Shown here in pieces: positions 47,769-58,084 of a stretch of DNA of 64,000 nt. The translations under genes and the position numbers were made by a program. The notes beneath the pieces were generated by a model. It had not been told where the DNA came from. It did no database searches and saw nothing but the letters and a program-made list of their open reading frames with translations. How positions within the stretch are numbered: the stretch's first letter is position 1; each line of letters opens with the position of its first letter. This DNA comes from Quercus robur (Eukaryota; Streptophyta; Magnoliopsida; Fagales; Fagaceae): NCBI RefSeq assembly GCF_932294415.1, contig NC_065541.1:49950290-50014289 (forward strand). The letters run 5' to 3'.

Positions 47769-49001
47769 GCAGGTGAACAATCGAGAGATCAAAATGGTGA
47801 TCCCGGAATGATGAACGTGATGAAGATGATTGGTGCATTCACCAACTGCTTGGAAAGCTTCTCACGAAGGTTTGAAAGCCCTAACTCCCGTACCCAATCC
47901 TATAAGGAAATCACTCCAAACGCAAGTGACGTGTGGGTGAAAAATGGTACTCATGCATAAGCATTACAACATGTCCATGCATTAATACTTCCTATGCTTT
48001 GTGACGATGTTTGAGTGTTTGCTTGTTGTTTATGTAATGGTTGTTTGTTTGTCTATTTGTGCATACTTTTGGTTTTCTTTTTGTTTTTGATCTATCTTTT
48101 TCTTTATGTCAAAAATCCAAAAATCACATAAAAATTAGAAAATCAAAAAGTTTGATTGACATTGTTGAGTTTTTGTCTCAAAACTTATTTTGCCTTGTAC
48201 CTTTGTGCTAATGGCTTTGTGCATTTTCGAGCATAGCTTGTCTCTTTGCACTTTTATCACTGTGGGAGAAATCTTGAAATCTATGTGATTGTTGTAAATA
48301 GATCTTCAAACTAGTCATGAATGATTAGTGAATGGTTATGATGATCTTGAGACATGCATAGACTTGTGTCTATATATCTTCCCACTCTTTATTTTTGTTT
48401 TTGCTAAAAAGAGCTCACCAAATGTAAATCTCCAAATGAAAAGAGATATTGAGCTGCAAAAGCCTGTCGCACATTCTAGTATTCTACTAGGAAAAAGGGT
48501 AAGCGACCTAAAATTAAAGTGAATGTTTATTCAAAAAGCCAAAGGCTATCTCATCAAGGTGAAATATCTATTGTCACTCTCACAATGAGAGGAGTTTTTC
48601 TCGAAAGGATCAAAAAGATCAAATGTTATGATTGAAAGTGGAGTCAAATGTAAAGCTCCAAGATATGTTATCAAGTTTTGTGGGAGGTCATATATACATA
48701 TTTCTATAATTGAGATGAATCACTTAATCTAGTGCTAATTGTGTATGCCTTGGTTGAATTGATCATTGAAACTTCACATTAGACTAAGGATTATCTCATT
48801 GTTGATATCCACGCACAACACACAAGTTTATGTTCAATAAATGCCATATTCATTTGTGTGATTGTACTTGATGAAATGTGTTTTCACATGCTCAATCTTT
48901 GTTAATTCAAACACAAAAAGATTTTTGAGTGTTTTAGGTGTTTTTGGAAAGTATTTTGTTCTCAAAATTTGAAAATTTGAAAAATTCATTTTTGCCCTGT
49001 T
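47769..49001 (+). other. Internal non-coding region where pol would be expected
   Basis: After gag a short in-frame remnant ends DVWVKNGTHA. The rest is T-rich and has no integrase, reverse transcriptase or RNase H motif in any frame that I can see. The stretch is the left part of the roughly 2.4-kb gap between the two ORFs. Confidence 0.6.
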
Positions 49002-49245
49002 TTGGCGACTCAGTCGCGAGTAAGTCAAGTCGCGGGCCTCAGTAGCGAGTTCGCAGGTCAATTTTGGCGACTTGTTCGCGAGTGGAAGGTTCAGTCGCGA
49101 GGGTTACTCAGAGATTTTCGCGGCTCAGCTCGCGACTTCCTCGCGGGTAGACCTTCCAGTCACGAAAAACACTTAGAAATTTTTTTTTTAAAATTCTGTC
49201 TTTGAGTGTTTTGACGGCTTGACTTGGCGACTTGTTGGCGACTCA
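49002..49245 (+). repeat. Cluster of TCGCGA-type words upstream of the second ORF
   Basis: About ten copies of GTCGCGAG, GTTCGCGAG, CTCGCGAC, GTCGCGGG and GGCGACTTG occur in 240 bp. The LTRs hold the same words (45121-45155 and 52490-52530) and otherwise the region is AT-rich. The core TCGCGA is palindromic. It resembles a copy of the LTR regulatory block placed inside the element. Confidence 0.75.
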
Positions 49246-50206
49246 CTTCAGTTGTAAAAAACGCGTGTTTGGCAAAAATAGGAGCAGTTTTTAAATCTTT
49301 TTTAGTTTTCCCTTGAACTTTTGTGACTATTCATCTTCTTTCTCAACTGTCTCCTTCCCAAACACTCCATGTACCCATTTTCAAACTCCATTGGTGCTTC
49401 ATTTCTTCTCAAAATCATCAAGAAAATGTATGGGTCTTGTTTTCCTCATCTCATATTCCCTGCTTAATGAATGTTTTTCTTGCCATTTGGATAGATACTG
49501 TATTCGAAACATTCCTCTCTTTGTTTGATGGGTATGACTAGTTCTGTTTGTTGTTGATTTCATCCGCTTTCATTTTGTTGGTCACACTGTGTTTCTTCTT
49601 TGTTTTGTTATTTGCCTGTTGTTGATTCTTAAACTCTTTTGTTAAATGGGTTTGGTATTTTTGTGACTTGCTCCATTCATTTGTGGGTGTATTGAAGTAT
49701 GCTTGCGGCATTGGATTACTTATCTCATATTACTGTGCTTTTTGTTGACATAATGTGTGTGTGATGGCATCTTGAAAGTATACCTTTAAAACACTTCATT
49801 TTCTGAATGTTGTTTCTCACTGCCATGTGCTCTATTTTGGGTGTTCTGATCCTTCATTTTGAAATTTTATGCCTGTTCCTATCTTATGTGGTCTGTTTTA
49901 TGCTATCCGTTCTTAATGTTCGAATGTTGTCTTTTTATGCATATCATGGTCATGGTAGACTGTTTCATTGACAGTTATTTTTGAACTTGTGTCTCTCTAT
50001 GCTCTATTGCACTTCCACCATTTTGCTGCACCTGTCATATTGTGCACTTTAGTATTGATGGTGGTTTGTTTGGGTCTGACCTGTCTTAAGTTTGTATGTG
50101 TGTATTAAAATCTCTGGTTTACACTCTTATTTGCATCTAATCATGTTGATATTTATCTTGTGTGGTGCTGTTTTTGGTTCTTTGCTGTGGGCCTATTCTC
50201 TTGCAG
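49246..50206 (+). promoter_or_regulatory. Leader of the second ORF with intron-like sequence
   Basis: A C/T-rich leader-like stretch (49313-49430) is followed by a donor-like AAAAT|GTATGG at about 49432. A T-rich stretch then leads to CCTATTCTCTTGCAG at 50192-50206, a strong 3' splice site consensus directly before the ATG of the second ORF. The layout suggests a spliced subgenomic message. The donor is a guess; the acceptor is plain. Confidence 0.45.
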
Positions 50207-51345
50207 ATGTCTCGTCGATCCTCTAAGGGTAAAAACATTATTGCTGACGATCCAGCAACCCCAGTTGCTAAAAGGACTCGACTCTCATCACAGTCATCTC
50301 AAGACTCCAATGAGGAGAGGTTTAGAACCCCGCTTACCTCACACATCTACTCAAACATCTTTGACAAGTTAACTCCTATAGTGGAACGGGTGGTGGAGTT
50401 TAACACCTTAGGGACCAGTTTTATCCCTCGAATCTTTGAGCCACGAGATTGGGCAAACTTGTTTGGGAACTTTGTCGATCCAATGGATGAACTGGTTAAG
50501 GAATGCTTCTCCAATGCAAGTGATCTTGGAGTTGAACTTATTTTCTGGGTCAGAGGAAAGGAATTTGGCATTTCCCCGAACTCCATCGCTGATATTCTCG
50601 GCATCACTAGACCTCAGAATGTGGATCTAACTCCGTACGATGATCGAACTCCAGAGATTCAAGACATTCTACAAATCCTAGGATCTGATCATGAAGTATC
50701 CAATACAGGCACATCCATTAGTACCGCAAAGTTTGCACCAGAGCTGACCACACTGAAGTTGATCATCTTCTCTAATCTCTGTCTAACACTACCTTCATAA
50801 ATCTTGGGAGAGCTCAATTCCTTTGTGATCTTATTACAGGAGCCCCCATTGATATCTGTGCTCACATTTTTCAAACCATGAGGAAGACTGCGGTTCGAAC
50901 TGCAGCTCGAGGAATTATTCCATTTTGTAGTCTCATCATGAAGCTCATTCTTCGTGAAGGCGTTGTTTCTCCCACAGATGGAAAAATGTTGACCCGTCAA
51001 CGTCCTATTTCCATGTACACTCTTCAAGCTAGCAGAAGTCACTCCTCTAAAACACCAAAGAGTGCACACATCTCTCTGGTTACTCCATCTGCTCCTAAGT
51101 CAGAGACACCTGTACATACCACACCTACTTCATGTGTTATTCCTGAAGTTCCACAAGCTAGCATTCCGCAAGCACAGACTGATCCTCAAACTGATAGAGT
51201 GGGTAATATGCTTGAAAATATTCAGAAACGCATTGATGAGATGGTGACACTTCTCTACTCCACAAACAACCATGTTCAAATGCGTCTCGAAACTATGGAG
51301 AATCAGCTAGACGCTATTCAACGAAAGTTGGACGACAGCCTTTAG
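50207..51345 (+). pseudogene. Second ORF of the element (plant transposon-protein-like), one frameshift
   Basis: The frame starts MSRRSSKGKNIIADDPATPV, a Ser/Arg/Lys-rich head. A globular part follows (FEPRDWANLFGNFVDPMDEL, FWVRGKEFGISPNSIADILG) that resembles the 'putative plant transposon protein' domain seen next to retroelements. At about 50770 the frame changes; the other frame continues with LGRAQFLCDLITGAPIDICA, a Pro/Ser/Thr-rich linker and a terminal heptad-like coiled coil (51199-51342). I see no membrane segment. Its position, between pol and the 3' LTR in Sireviruses, is where an envelope-like ORF sits; the function is unknown. Confidence 0.65.
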
Positions 51346-51356
51346 CTATTCGTGCC

Positions 51357-51426
51357 AAAAAGGGGGAGAGCATTCAGTAAGGGGGAGAAAGCTCAAAGGG
51401 AAGTGTGCATAGTAATAGGGGGAGTC
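51357..51426 (+). promoter_or_regulatory. Repeated polypurine tracts after the second ORF
   Basis: Three AGGGGGAG-type tracts (AAAAAGGGGGAGAG at 51357, TAAGGGGGAGAAAG at 51379, ATAGGGGGAG at 51415) lie 0.8 kb before the 3' LTR. Multiple such tracts in this place are a described hallmark of Sireviruses. Confidence 0.7.
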
Positions 51427-52186
51427 TACACATACTTTTGTTTATGCCTTATCCTTTAAACTTATAGGTTTATGTTTTTGGATATTTAGTGTTTCTTTGG
51501 GTTTGATACACTGTGGTTTTGGCGTATTCTTGTTTCTAACTCATAACTTATAATCTTGGTTTACTCTTTTATATATAATGTTAATGTTATTCAGTTTAAG
51601 TTGATATATTGTGATTTGTACCCATGATACTTATGCAAGCTTTTAGGGTTATGTTTTATGCATAGTTTGTAGGCTTTATGGTTTGTACCATACTTTATGT
51701 AGCCTTTTATGCTTTGTTGAAATCAGTACTTCTATCTAAATGTCTTGCATTTTGTTTTAAGTACTGTCACTCTTGTGCCCTTGTAGGATTGTTCCTAGAT
51801 GCATATGCTTAGTGTATTATGCATTGGTTGAGTGTTAGGCATACAAGTAACTTGCTTTGTTCTTGTTAACTTGTATGTTCTAGTGTTCATTCCAAGTGTG
51901 AATGAACACTGTGATCACTACCTTGTGGTGATTACTTGATTGATCAAGCCATGATTTGAAACTTCACTTCATCTTTGCTTGATCACTTTAAGCCTGCTTC
52001 ATATGCATTTCATACTTTTTTGCATACAATGATCATGGTGTATTGTTGTGTTTTCAAGAATTTCATATTCTTATGATTCAAGTGCTTCACAGCTTCTAGA
52101 GTTAGGTGTGAGTGAGTTTTGTTCAACTGTTCCCAACTCACATGTTAAGTCTAGAGTCTGTTTTAGGGTTTTGTCACGGAAAAGCC
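51427..52186 (+). other. Non-coding stretch between polypurine repeats and the 3' LTR
   Basis: T-rich sequence with no reading frame that resembles a protein. Confidence 0.5.
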
Positions 52187-52198
52187 AAAGGGGAAGAT
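52187..52198 (+). promoter_or_regulatory. Polypurine tract priming plus-strand DNA
   Basis: AAAGGGGAAGAT abuts the TG of the 3' LTR, the expected position. Confidence 0.85.
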
Positions 52199-53305
52199 TG
52201 TAAGGTTGAATTTAATCAACCATCTTATTGGCTTTATTCCGTGCCAAATTTGCTTGTATTTCAGCATTTAGTAACCCTGTATTTAGGTGGGTGTATTGTA
52301 AGGGTAGTGAGTAAGATAGAGTGTTGATTGCTCAAGAGTGTGCAAGAAAATAGAGACTCGCGGCTTAATCTCGCGGGTGGCTCGCGATTGCAAGCTGCCA
52401 GATGCAGCACACGTGCCAAGCATGCCAGAAGGTGAACAGTCATGCTAGCTGGAGCACTACAGGACAAAACATGACAACTGGCCATACGGTTATCTCGCGA
52501 CTGGGTCTCGCGACTTAGTCAAGTCGCGAGGCCAAGCCATGAGCCACCCTTGTTTTGTAAAACCTGACGTTTCACATTCCTTTCTCACTCCAGTATAAAT
52601 ACCCCTTATACCCACAAATGAAAGAGAGCTTCCAGAGAGAATTTTGAGAGAGAAACCCTAAAGAAAAACAAGATTGATTCACTTACAATCTATACATTAG
52701 AGTCTCTTCAAATTCCTCAACTCTCTTCCTCTCCATTGTCAAACCCTTGAGAGGCATTTTACCAAAACCTTGTTCTCACCATATTCATCACTGTGAGAGG
52801 GCTGTTTGGTTTTCTGGGAAACAGTTAGGAAGGAACCAATCTACATTGGTTGATACTATGGTCTAGTAGCGGAATCCGGGAAGCTAGAAAAGAAAAAAGT
52901 TCGGCGCAACCTCGTTGGAGCAAGAAGCTTGGAGGGCTTAGGTGCACTGGGTAGATTAGGCTTGGAGGGTCTATTGCTGTCCATGTATCCCAACTACATT
53001 TTCTAGTGGATTGATTACCGCTTGGAGGGCGGCGGAGAGGTTTTACGCCGAGGGCTTCTGTTTCCTCTTCGATAACACATCGTGTGTTGTCTTTGTGTTT
53101 GCATCTTCCTTCCCTTTTATCTTTGCCTTTTATTATCTGCTGTGGGTTGTGATTTTAATTTGGCTTAGATAGTTTTTCCAATTCTATATTATAGCTTATG
53201 TTCATTTTCCGCACACTAGTTGTTTGACATAATGCTTGAATTGGTTAAGTTGTAAATTGGGGGTCTAAACGTTCAAGGGTGTTTATACACATATTTGAAC
53301 TTTCA
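52199..53305 (+). repeat. 3' LTR
   Basis: 1107 bp, TG...CA; the same as the 5' LTR apart from substitutions and a 13-bp insertion (GCCAAGCCATGAG) at about 52528-52541. The length difference equals that insertion. Confidence 0.96.
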
Positions 53306-53310
53306 TCATG
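53306..53310. repeat. Target site duplication TCATG, right copy
   Basis: Matches 44822-44826 exactly; LINE sequence resumes immediately after. Confidence 0.97.
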
Positions 53311-53414
53311 GATTAAGTTGGGATTGCTTGTGCCACTATCTTGATTAACACCTCCCTACCCACCTTTGATATGTGTTTTTCTTTCCATCCCATCACTCTT
53401 TTTGTTACTCTCTC

Positions 53415-54516
53415 TTATACCTCCCTAAAGGTGCTCACCTTGGATTTGCCTTCCACCATTGGTAGTCCTAGATATCTCTCGCAATTGGTCATGATTTGTG
53501 CTCCCAACATGTTTTGAATGGTGAGCTTTACTTGTTGCTTGGTATTGGGGCTGAAAAATAGTGTGGTTTTTTGTTTGTTAATTGCTTGGCCCGATGCTCT
53601 CTCATACAATACCAATATATCAAGCAGCGTTTGGCATTCAGTTGTTGTTGCCTCACAAAATAATAAGCTATCATTAACAAACAGCAAGTGTGAGATCTTG
53701 ACCCCACCATTGCATGACAGCACACCCTTCAAGTGTTGATTCTCCATGGCTCGACGAATAAGAGAGGATAGACCTTCCGCATATAGCAAGAATAAGTAGG
53801 GAGACAATGGATCTCCTTGCTTGATCCCACGAGTTGGAGTGATAAATCCTTTGGCTTCTCCATTAATGAGGGTCGAGTATGGATGTTACGCGTACTATTT
53901 CCATGGCTAGGTTGAACGATTGATCAGGGAGGCCAATCTTCAACATTATTCTTTGGAGGAATCTCCATTCCACTTTATCATATGCCTTGCTGATATCAAG
54001 CTTCACTGCCATGTGGCCCTTCTTCCCTCTTCTCCTGTTTCTCATACGATGGAGCAATTTAAAGGCAACTGTAGTATTATCTGTTATGAGTCTATTAGGC
54101 ACAAAAGCACTTTGTGAGTTAGATATTACATTGGGTAATATTTGTTTATTTGGTTCATTAAAACCTTTGATATTATTCTTGATACAACATTACCCAAACT
54201 AATAGGGCGATACTCTGTAATATATTCTGGTTGCTTTTTTTTTGGGAATAAGAACAATATGTGCGTAATTCATTTTTCTTAAGTATCTTTCTAAGTGTAA
54301 CACAGATAATACAGCAGCAGTAACATCATGCCCAACATTATGCCAGAATTTTTGAAAGAAGAAATGTGACATACCATCGGGTCCTGGTGCTTTGGATGGG
54401 TGCATCTGGAAAAGAGCATTCTTTACTTCTTCCTCCGAATATGCTTGGGTCAAGGATTGGGCCATTTCATCCGTCACCTTCCGGTCCATTGCTTCTATCA
54501 CCTCCTCCACATCCAT
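53415..54516 (-). pseudogene. LINE reverse transcriptase region, catalytic box altered
   Basis: The minus-strand frames 54516-54199, 54102-53863 and 53807-53415 cover the RT palm. The active-site box normally reads F/Y-A-D-D in LINEs. Here codons at 53678-53670 (reverse) give Val-Asn-Asp, so one metal-binding Asp is Asn. Frame changes occur near 54200 and 53840. The enzyme could not act. Confidence 0.8.
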
Positions 54517-54813
54517 GGAATTGGCGGATGTGTATAATTGCTTGTAGTACTCTTATGCTATTTTGGCTATTTGATCCTCTTTGGTTTGCCATACTCCAAA
54601 CCTATCATACACCCCCTCAATGTTATTCTTCCTTTTTCTTTGGCTTGCCCTTTGGTGGAAGAATTTCGTATTTTTATCTCCCACCGGTAACCATATGGAG
54701 TGCGATCTTTGTCTCCAAAATACTTCCTCATGGTGTAGGAGTTCATTGATCTCTTTTTTAACCTCATGTATCCTCTCTATATTTGGTCCATACCCCGACT
54801 CCATCAATTCTCC

Positions 54814-55737
54814 TTATCTTGCATCCAACTGGTTTCTGGCATTGCTAAAGGTGACTCGGCTCCATGCTATAAGGTTCATTCTGCATCTCTTTATTTTCTT
54901 AAAAAGGCAATACATGGGGCTGCCTTGGGGCTGTGTTTGATTCCAAGAATCCCGAATTATTTTCTCACAATCCGTATGTGTTACCCATTTCTCTTCAAAC
55001 CGTTGGATTTTGTGTCTATGTTTCTTGGGTTGGGTGGGTGGATCCATGTCCATCAGAATAGGATCATGGTCCGAGTAGGATGTGGGAATGTGTCTCACTT
55101 TGGTTCTTGGGAACATCTCTCTCCACTCCGATGTTGCAACCGCCCTGTCTAGTCTTTCTTCAACAAAAGCTCCTCCCCCTCTACTGTTTCTCCATGTAAA
55201 GCGATAGCCATTGAACCCCAAATCAACTAGCCCACAGTGAAGGAGTGTTTGTCAAAATTTCATCATTGCTCCCATAGGTCTAAGGTTGCCACCATTCTTT
55301 TCATCAGAGGACAATATTTCATTGAAGTCCCCTAAACATACCCACGAGAGAGATGCTCTAGCATGTAGATGTCTCATAAGTCTCCATGTTTCACATTTCC
55401 TTTCTTCCTCCGGGTGCCCGTATATCCCTGTTAGTCTCCACATTGAACCATTTGTGTGAACTCTCCCATCTATATGGTTGGGTGAGTAAGTCTGTGTTTC
55501 TATGGTCACATCTTCTTCTTTCCAAAGTAATGCTAATCCTCCCTTATGGCTCTCACATGACACAGCAAGCATAGCAGAGAATCCCAATTCAGATTTAATT
55601 GGCTCCATCTCATGGACATTCAACTTTGTTTCCATGAGAAACAAAATTGTGGGAACTTGTTTCCTCACCACTTCAGTAAGGACTTCAACTGCATGGCGGT
55701 TCCCAAGCCCCTGGCAGTTCCAACTTAATGCGATCAT
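54814..55737 (-). pseudogene. LINE apurinic-like endonuclease region
   Basis: It starts MIALSWNCQGLGNRHAVEVL, the usual start of the plant LINE ORF2 endonuclease, with METKLN and WVCLGDFNEIL downstream. After a stop at about 55252 a shifted frame continues with GFNGYRFTWRN and the SDHDPI catalytic motif (about 55075). The key Asn, Glu and His positions are visible. Confidence 0.8.
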
Positions 55738-56429
55738 TGTGATCGGCGGGGCTGAGCATCAGCCTCCACAGTTGATAAATCTATTTATATGTTGTTGTCT
55801 CCAAGTTTGATTCACTTCACTTCTTCCTTCCCATGATTAGTGCCTTCATTCTGTCTCTTCTTCCCTACTGTGGATAAGCTTGGTAGTGGGGGTCTGGTTT
55901 TGTCTATGGCTGAGGGGTGGGTGGATTTCTTTTTTGTGTTTTTTGTTTTTGGTTCTTTGGGTGGGTCACGTGGGAGTGTGTTTAGGGTTTGGGATTGTGT
56001 TTGTGTGGCGTCGTACCTGATCGGGACTGAGAATAACTCAAGTCCATGATTCTTGGTGATCATTAGTGTGGGCTATGTATTCGGTGTAACTGTTTGTGTC
56101 ATGCTAGGAAAGTCCAGCTGTGATGCTTTTGCTGATATGTTATGGGTCTTTAATGTGTCAGTTTCAGGTTTTTGTGGACGTGTAACTGTCGTGGACGTAA
56201 CTGGGCTGTTATGGATTTTCTGAGGCATTGAATGCTTCTCCGCAAATATCGGGTTTGCCTTATCTAGCTTTTGACTCGTCGATTTTTCCGATTCAAGCCT
56301 CTTGGTTTCTGCCGGAGTTGGCGTATCCGTGGTCTGAGGTTGCACTTGTGAAGTGGTTCGGTTTCGGCGTGTCTAAGACTGTCCGCCACCTGCTTCCATT
56401 GTACGGACCCTAGTTTCGACCTTAAGCCA

Positions 56430-57199
56430 CTCGCCATACGGCTTTTCTCCATTCACCGAGTTCACAGGTATCTCACATTCTTTTTGGTCATGCCCAATGC
56501 AGCCACAATTGAAGCACCAGCCCACAAGCCGCTCATATCGAAAGGCCACTCTGGTTGTCCCCCTTCCGGGCTGATCACCGGACCTCCTCGCCTGAGTGGT
56601 TTGTTCAACGGGACTTCCACACGTATCCGTAAGAATCTGGATTGGTCCGACTTGAATGCTTTACAATCCACCTCCACCAACTCTCCTATGCTCCTACCAA
56701 TATCGTTGCCTGCCTCCTCATTAATCAAGTCAAAAGGCAGCCCCCACACTTGAATCCAGAATGGTTGTTTCAGAAACGTCACGGACCTGAATGACATTCT
56801 TTTTTCCCATTGTCGAAAAGCCAAAAGATGATTATCAAAACACCATGGCCCATTATTCCAAACCCACATCAGTTGGCTTTCCAACGAGAACTTAAATTGA
56901 AGCAGTCCCTCCCCTACGTCAATGATCTTTAAGTCGTCGCCAAGTTTCCACATAGACCGCAACAAGCTTTTGGCAGCTCTTAAGTTAATTGGCTTCTTCG
57001 TGAGGAATCTTCCTATGAGGCTTAGGGAGAATTCCTCTAATATTTTATCTCTTTGTACTGATCGGATTGCCATAGCCTCATCTTCATCCGTTGTAAGCTT
57101 TATATGCTGTATGCGTTCAAGGACTTTAGACTCCATGATGTTACTTTTAGCGAAGCTAGTATGGCTTACTTCACTAATACGACTGGACAAGAACCACAA
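56430..57199 (-). pseudogene. LINE ORF1: DUF4283-like RNA-binding region and CCHC knuckle
   Basis: The frame 57199-56462 encodes a DUF4283-type region (LMWVWNNGPWCFDNHLLAFR, FWIQVWGLPFDLI). At about 56560 a frameshift occurs; in the other frame ERLVGWCFNCGCIGHDQKEC follows, a C-X2-C-X4-H-X4-C zinc knuckle at 56516-56475. The frameshift separates the knuckle from the first part. Confidence 0.8.
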
Positions 57200-57230
57200 C
57201 TTCCCACGTTAGTTAAGAAGCAAGAAAACT

Positions 57231-58084
57231 AGAGGAAAGAATGCTCACAGTAGGTGAGAAGTATCGCTCCCACGTAGAGGAGAAACAACAAACTTTCTTA
57301 TATCCTTTATGCATCATAAATTTCAATGAGGTTGATGGCATGCTAAGCATGGCTATAGTTTTATACTTGTGATTACATTAATGTACTTACATAATTGTAT
57401 TATAAGAGTTCCAATTAAAACAAAGTAGAGATTAATTATAGTAAACTGTTTCTCCTCTATGTGATATAAAATCAACTAAAACGTAATCGATCATAATGCA
57501 TCATGAAAAGGTGTAGCTGAAATTCTGTGCACTTCAAACAACTTATGAGAAGTTGTCCAATACATAGCAAATAGATTAATGACACAAACACATGCAGTGC
57601 CAAACAACCAGTGCACCATTCCAAGGCTCTCCAAATCAAAATCAAAACAAAAGAAACACCCAAAAGACAAAAATCCTCAGCACCAAATCTCAACAGAAAA
57701 CCAGGAAATTAAATAGACCCACTTCCCAAATCCCATTGATTTCACCTGAATTCTCAGAAATTGGAAAGAGAAATTGTTATAGATCATGAAGTTTAGGGAC
57801 AAAAGCTAACATAAAATGCAAACCCAAGAATACATTGTTAAGTTATAGTAACTCAGTTATCACAAACCCACAACTTAATCCACAAGTTTATTTTTTCCAT
57901 ATCTATTACATAATAGAAGTAAAATTATTAGGACATATGATATGCAATACTTCTTCTTCTTATTCTGGGAGCTGCCTGTGTTGTTGTTAGAAGTCTGCTT
58001 GGAGGTTCTTTTCTTTTGTAAGATTATTTTGCATAGTAAGGGGAGAATACATTTTCAAATTGATTGTTCATTGTGCATAAATAT
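57231..58084. other. Gene-free spacer between LINE and RPA1-like fragment
   Basis: AT-rich with short frames on both strands; 57580-57780 is A/C-rich and looks like transcribed leader sequence on neither strand with confidence. No product recognised. Confidence 0.4.

Larger units (their letters stand above)
44827..53305 (+). mobile_element. Non-autonomous Sirevirus-like LTR retrotransposon nested in a LINE
   Basis: The 8479-bp element has direct LTRs beginning TGTAAGGTTG and ending GAACTTTCA, a 5-bp TCATG duplication, an initiator-Met tRNA primer-binding site and a polypurine tract. Repeated AGGGGGAG tracts after the last ORF are a trait described for Sireviruses (a Ty1/copia lineage). Coding content in order: a gag-like frame with a UBN2-type N-terminus and two zinc knuckles (45990-47768, three in-frame stops); 2.4 kb without a protein-like frame; a second ORF (50207-51345, one frameshift). 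No protease, integrase, reverse transcriptase or RNase H is visible, so mobility would need a partner element. The LTRs differ by about fifty substitutions by my hand count (near 5%) and one 13-bp indel, so the insertion is not recent. Confidence 0.92.
53311..57230 (-). mobile_element. LINE, 5' part: ORF1, endonuclease and reverse transcriptase
   Basis: Minus-strand order is ORF1 (57199-56430), endonuclease (55737-55252 and 55221-54814), linker (54807-54553), then reverse transcriptase (54516 to 53415). RT landmarks: PSKAPGPDGMSHFFFQKFW, the region before HIVLIPKKK, GIKQGDPLSPYLF, and the catalytic box, which reads HLLFVNDSLLF. The two-residue change in that box and several stops and frameshifts show the copy is dead. 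The 5' end is approximate; there is no clear target duplication on this side. Together with 43528-44826 it gives about 5.2 kb, a near full-length plant L1-type LINE. Confidence 0.9.

Noticed and set aside
50207-51345. Calling the second ORF a retroviral envelope
   Set aside because: Position fits, but I see no signal peptide or membrane segment, so only a description of unknown function is justified.
54366-55152. Plus-strand frames of 119-128 codons
   Set aside because: Antisense of the LINE endonuclease and RT.
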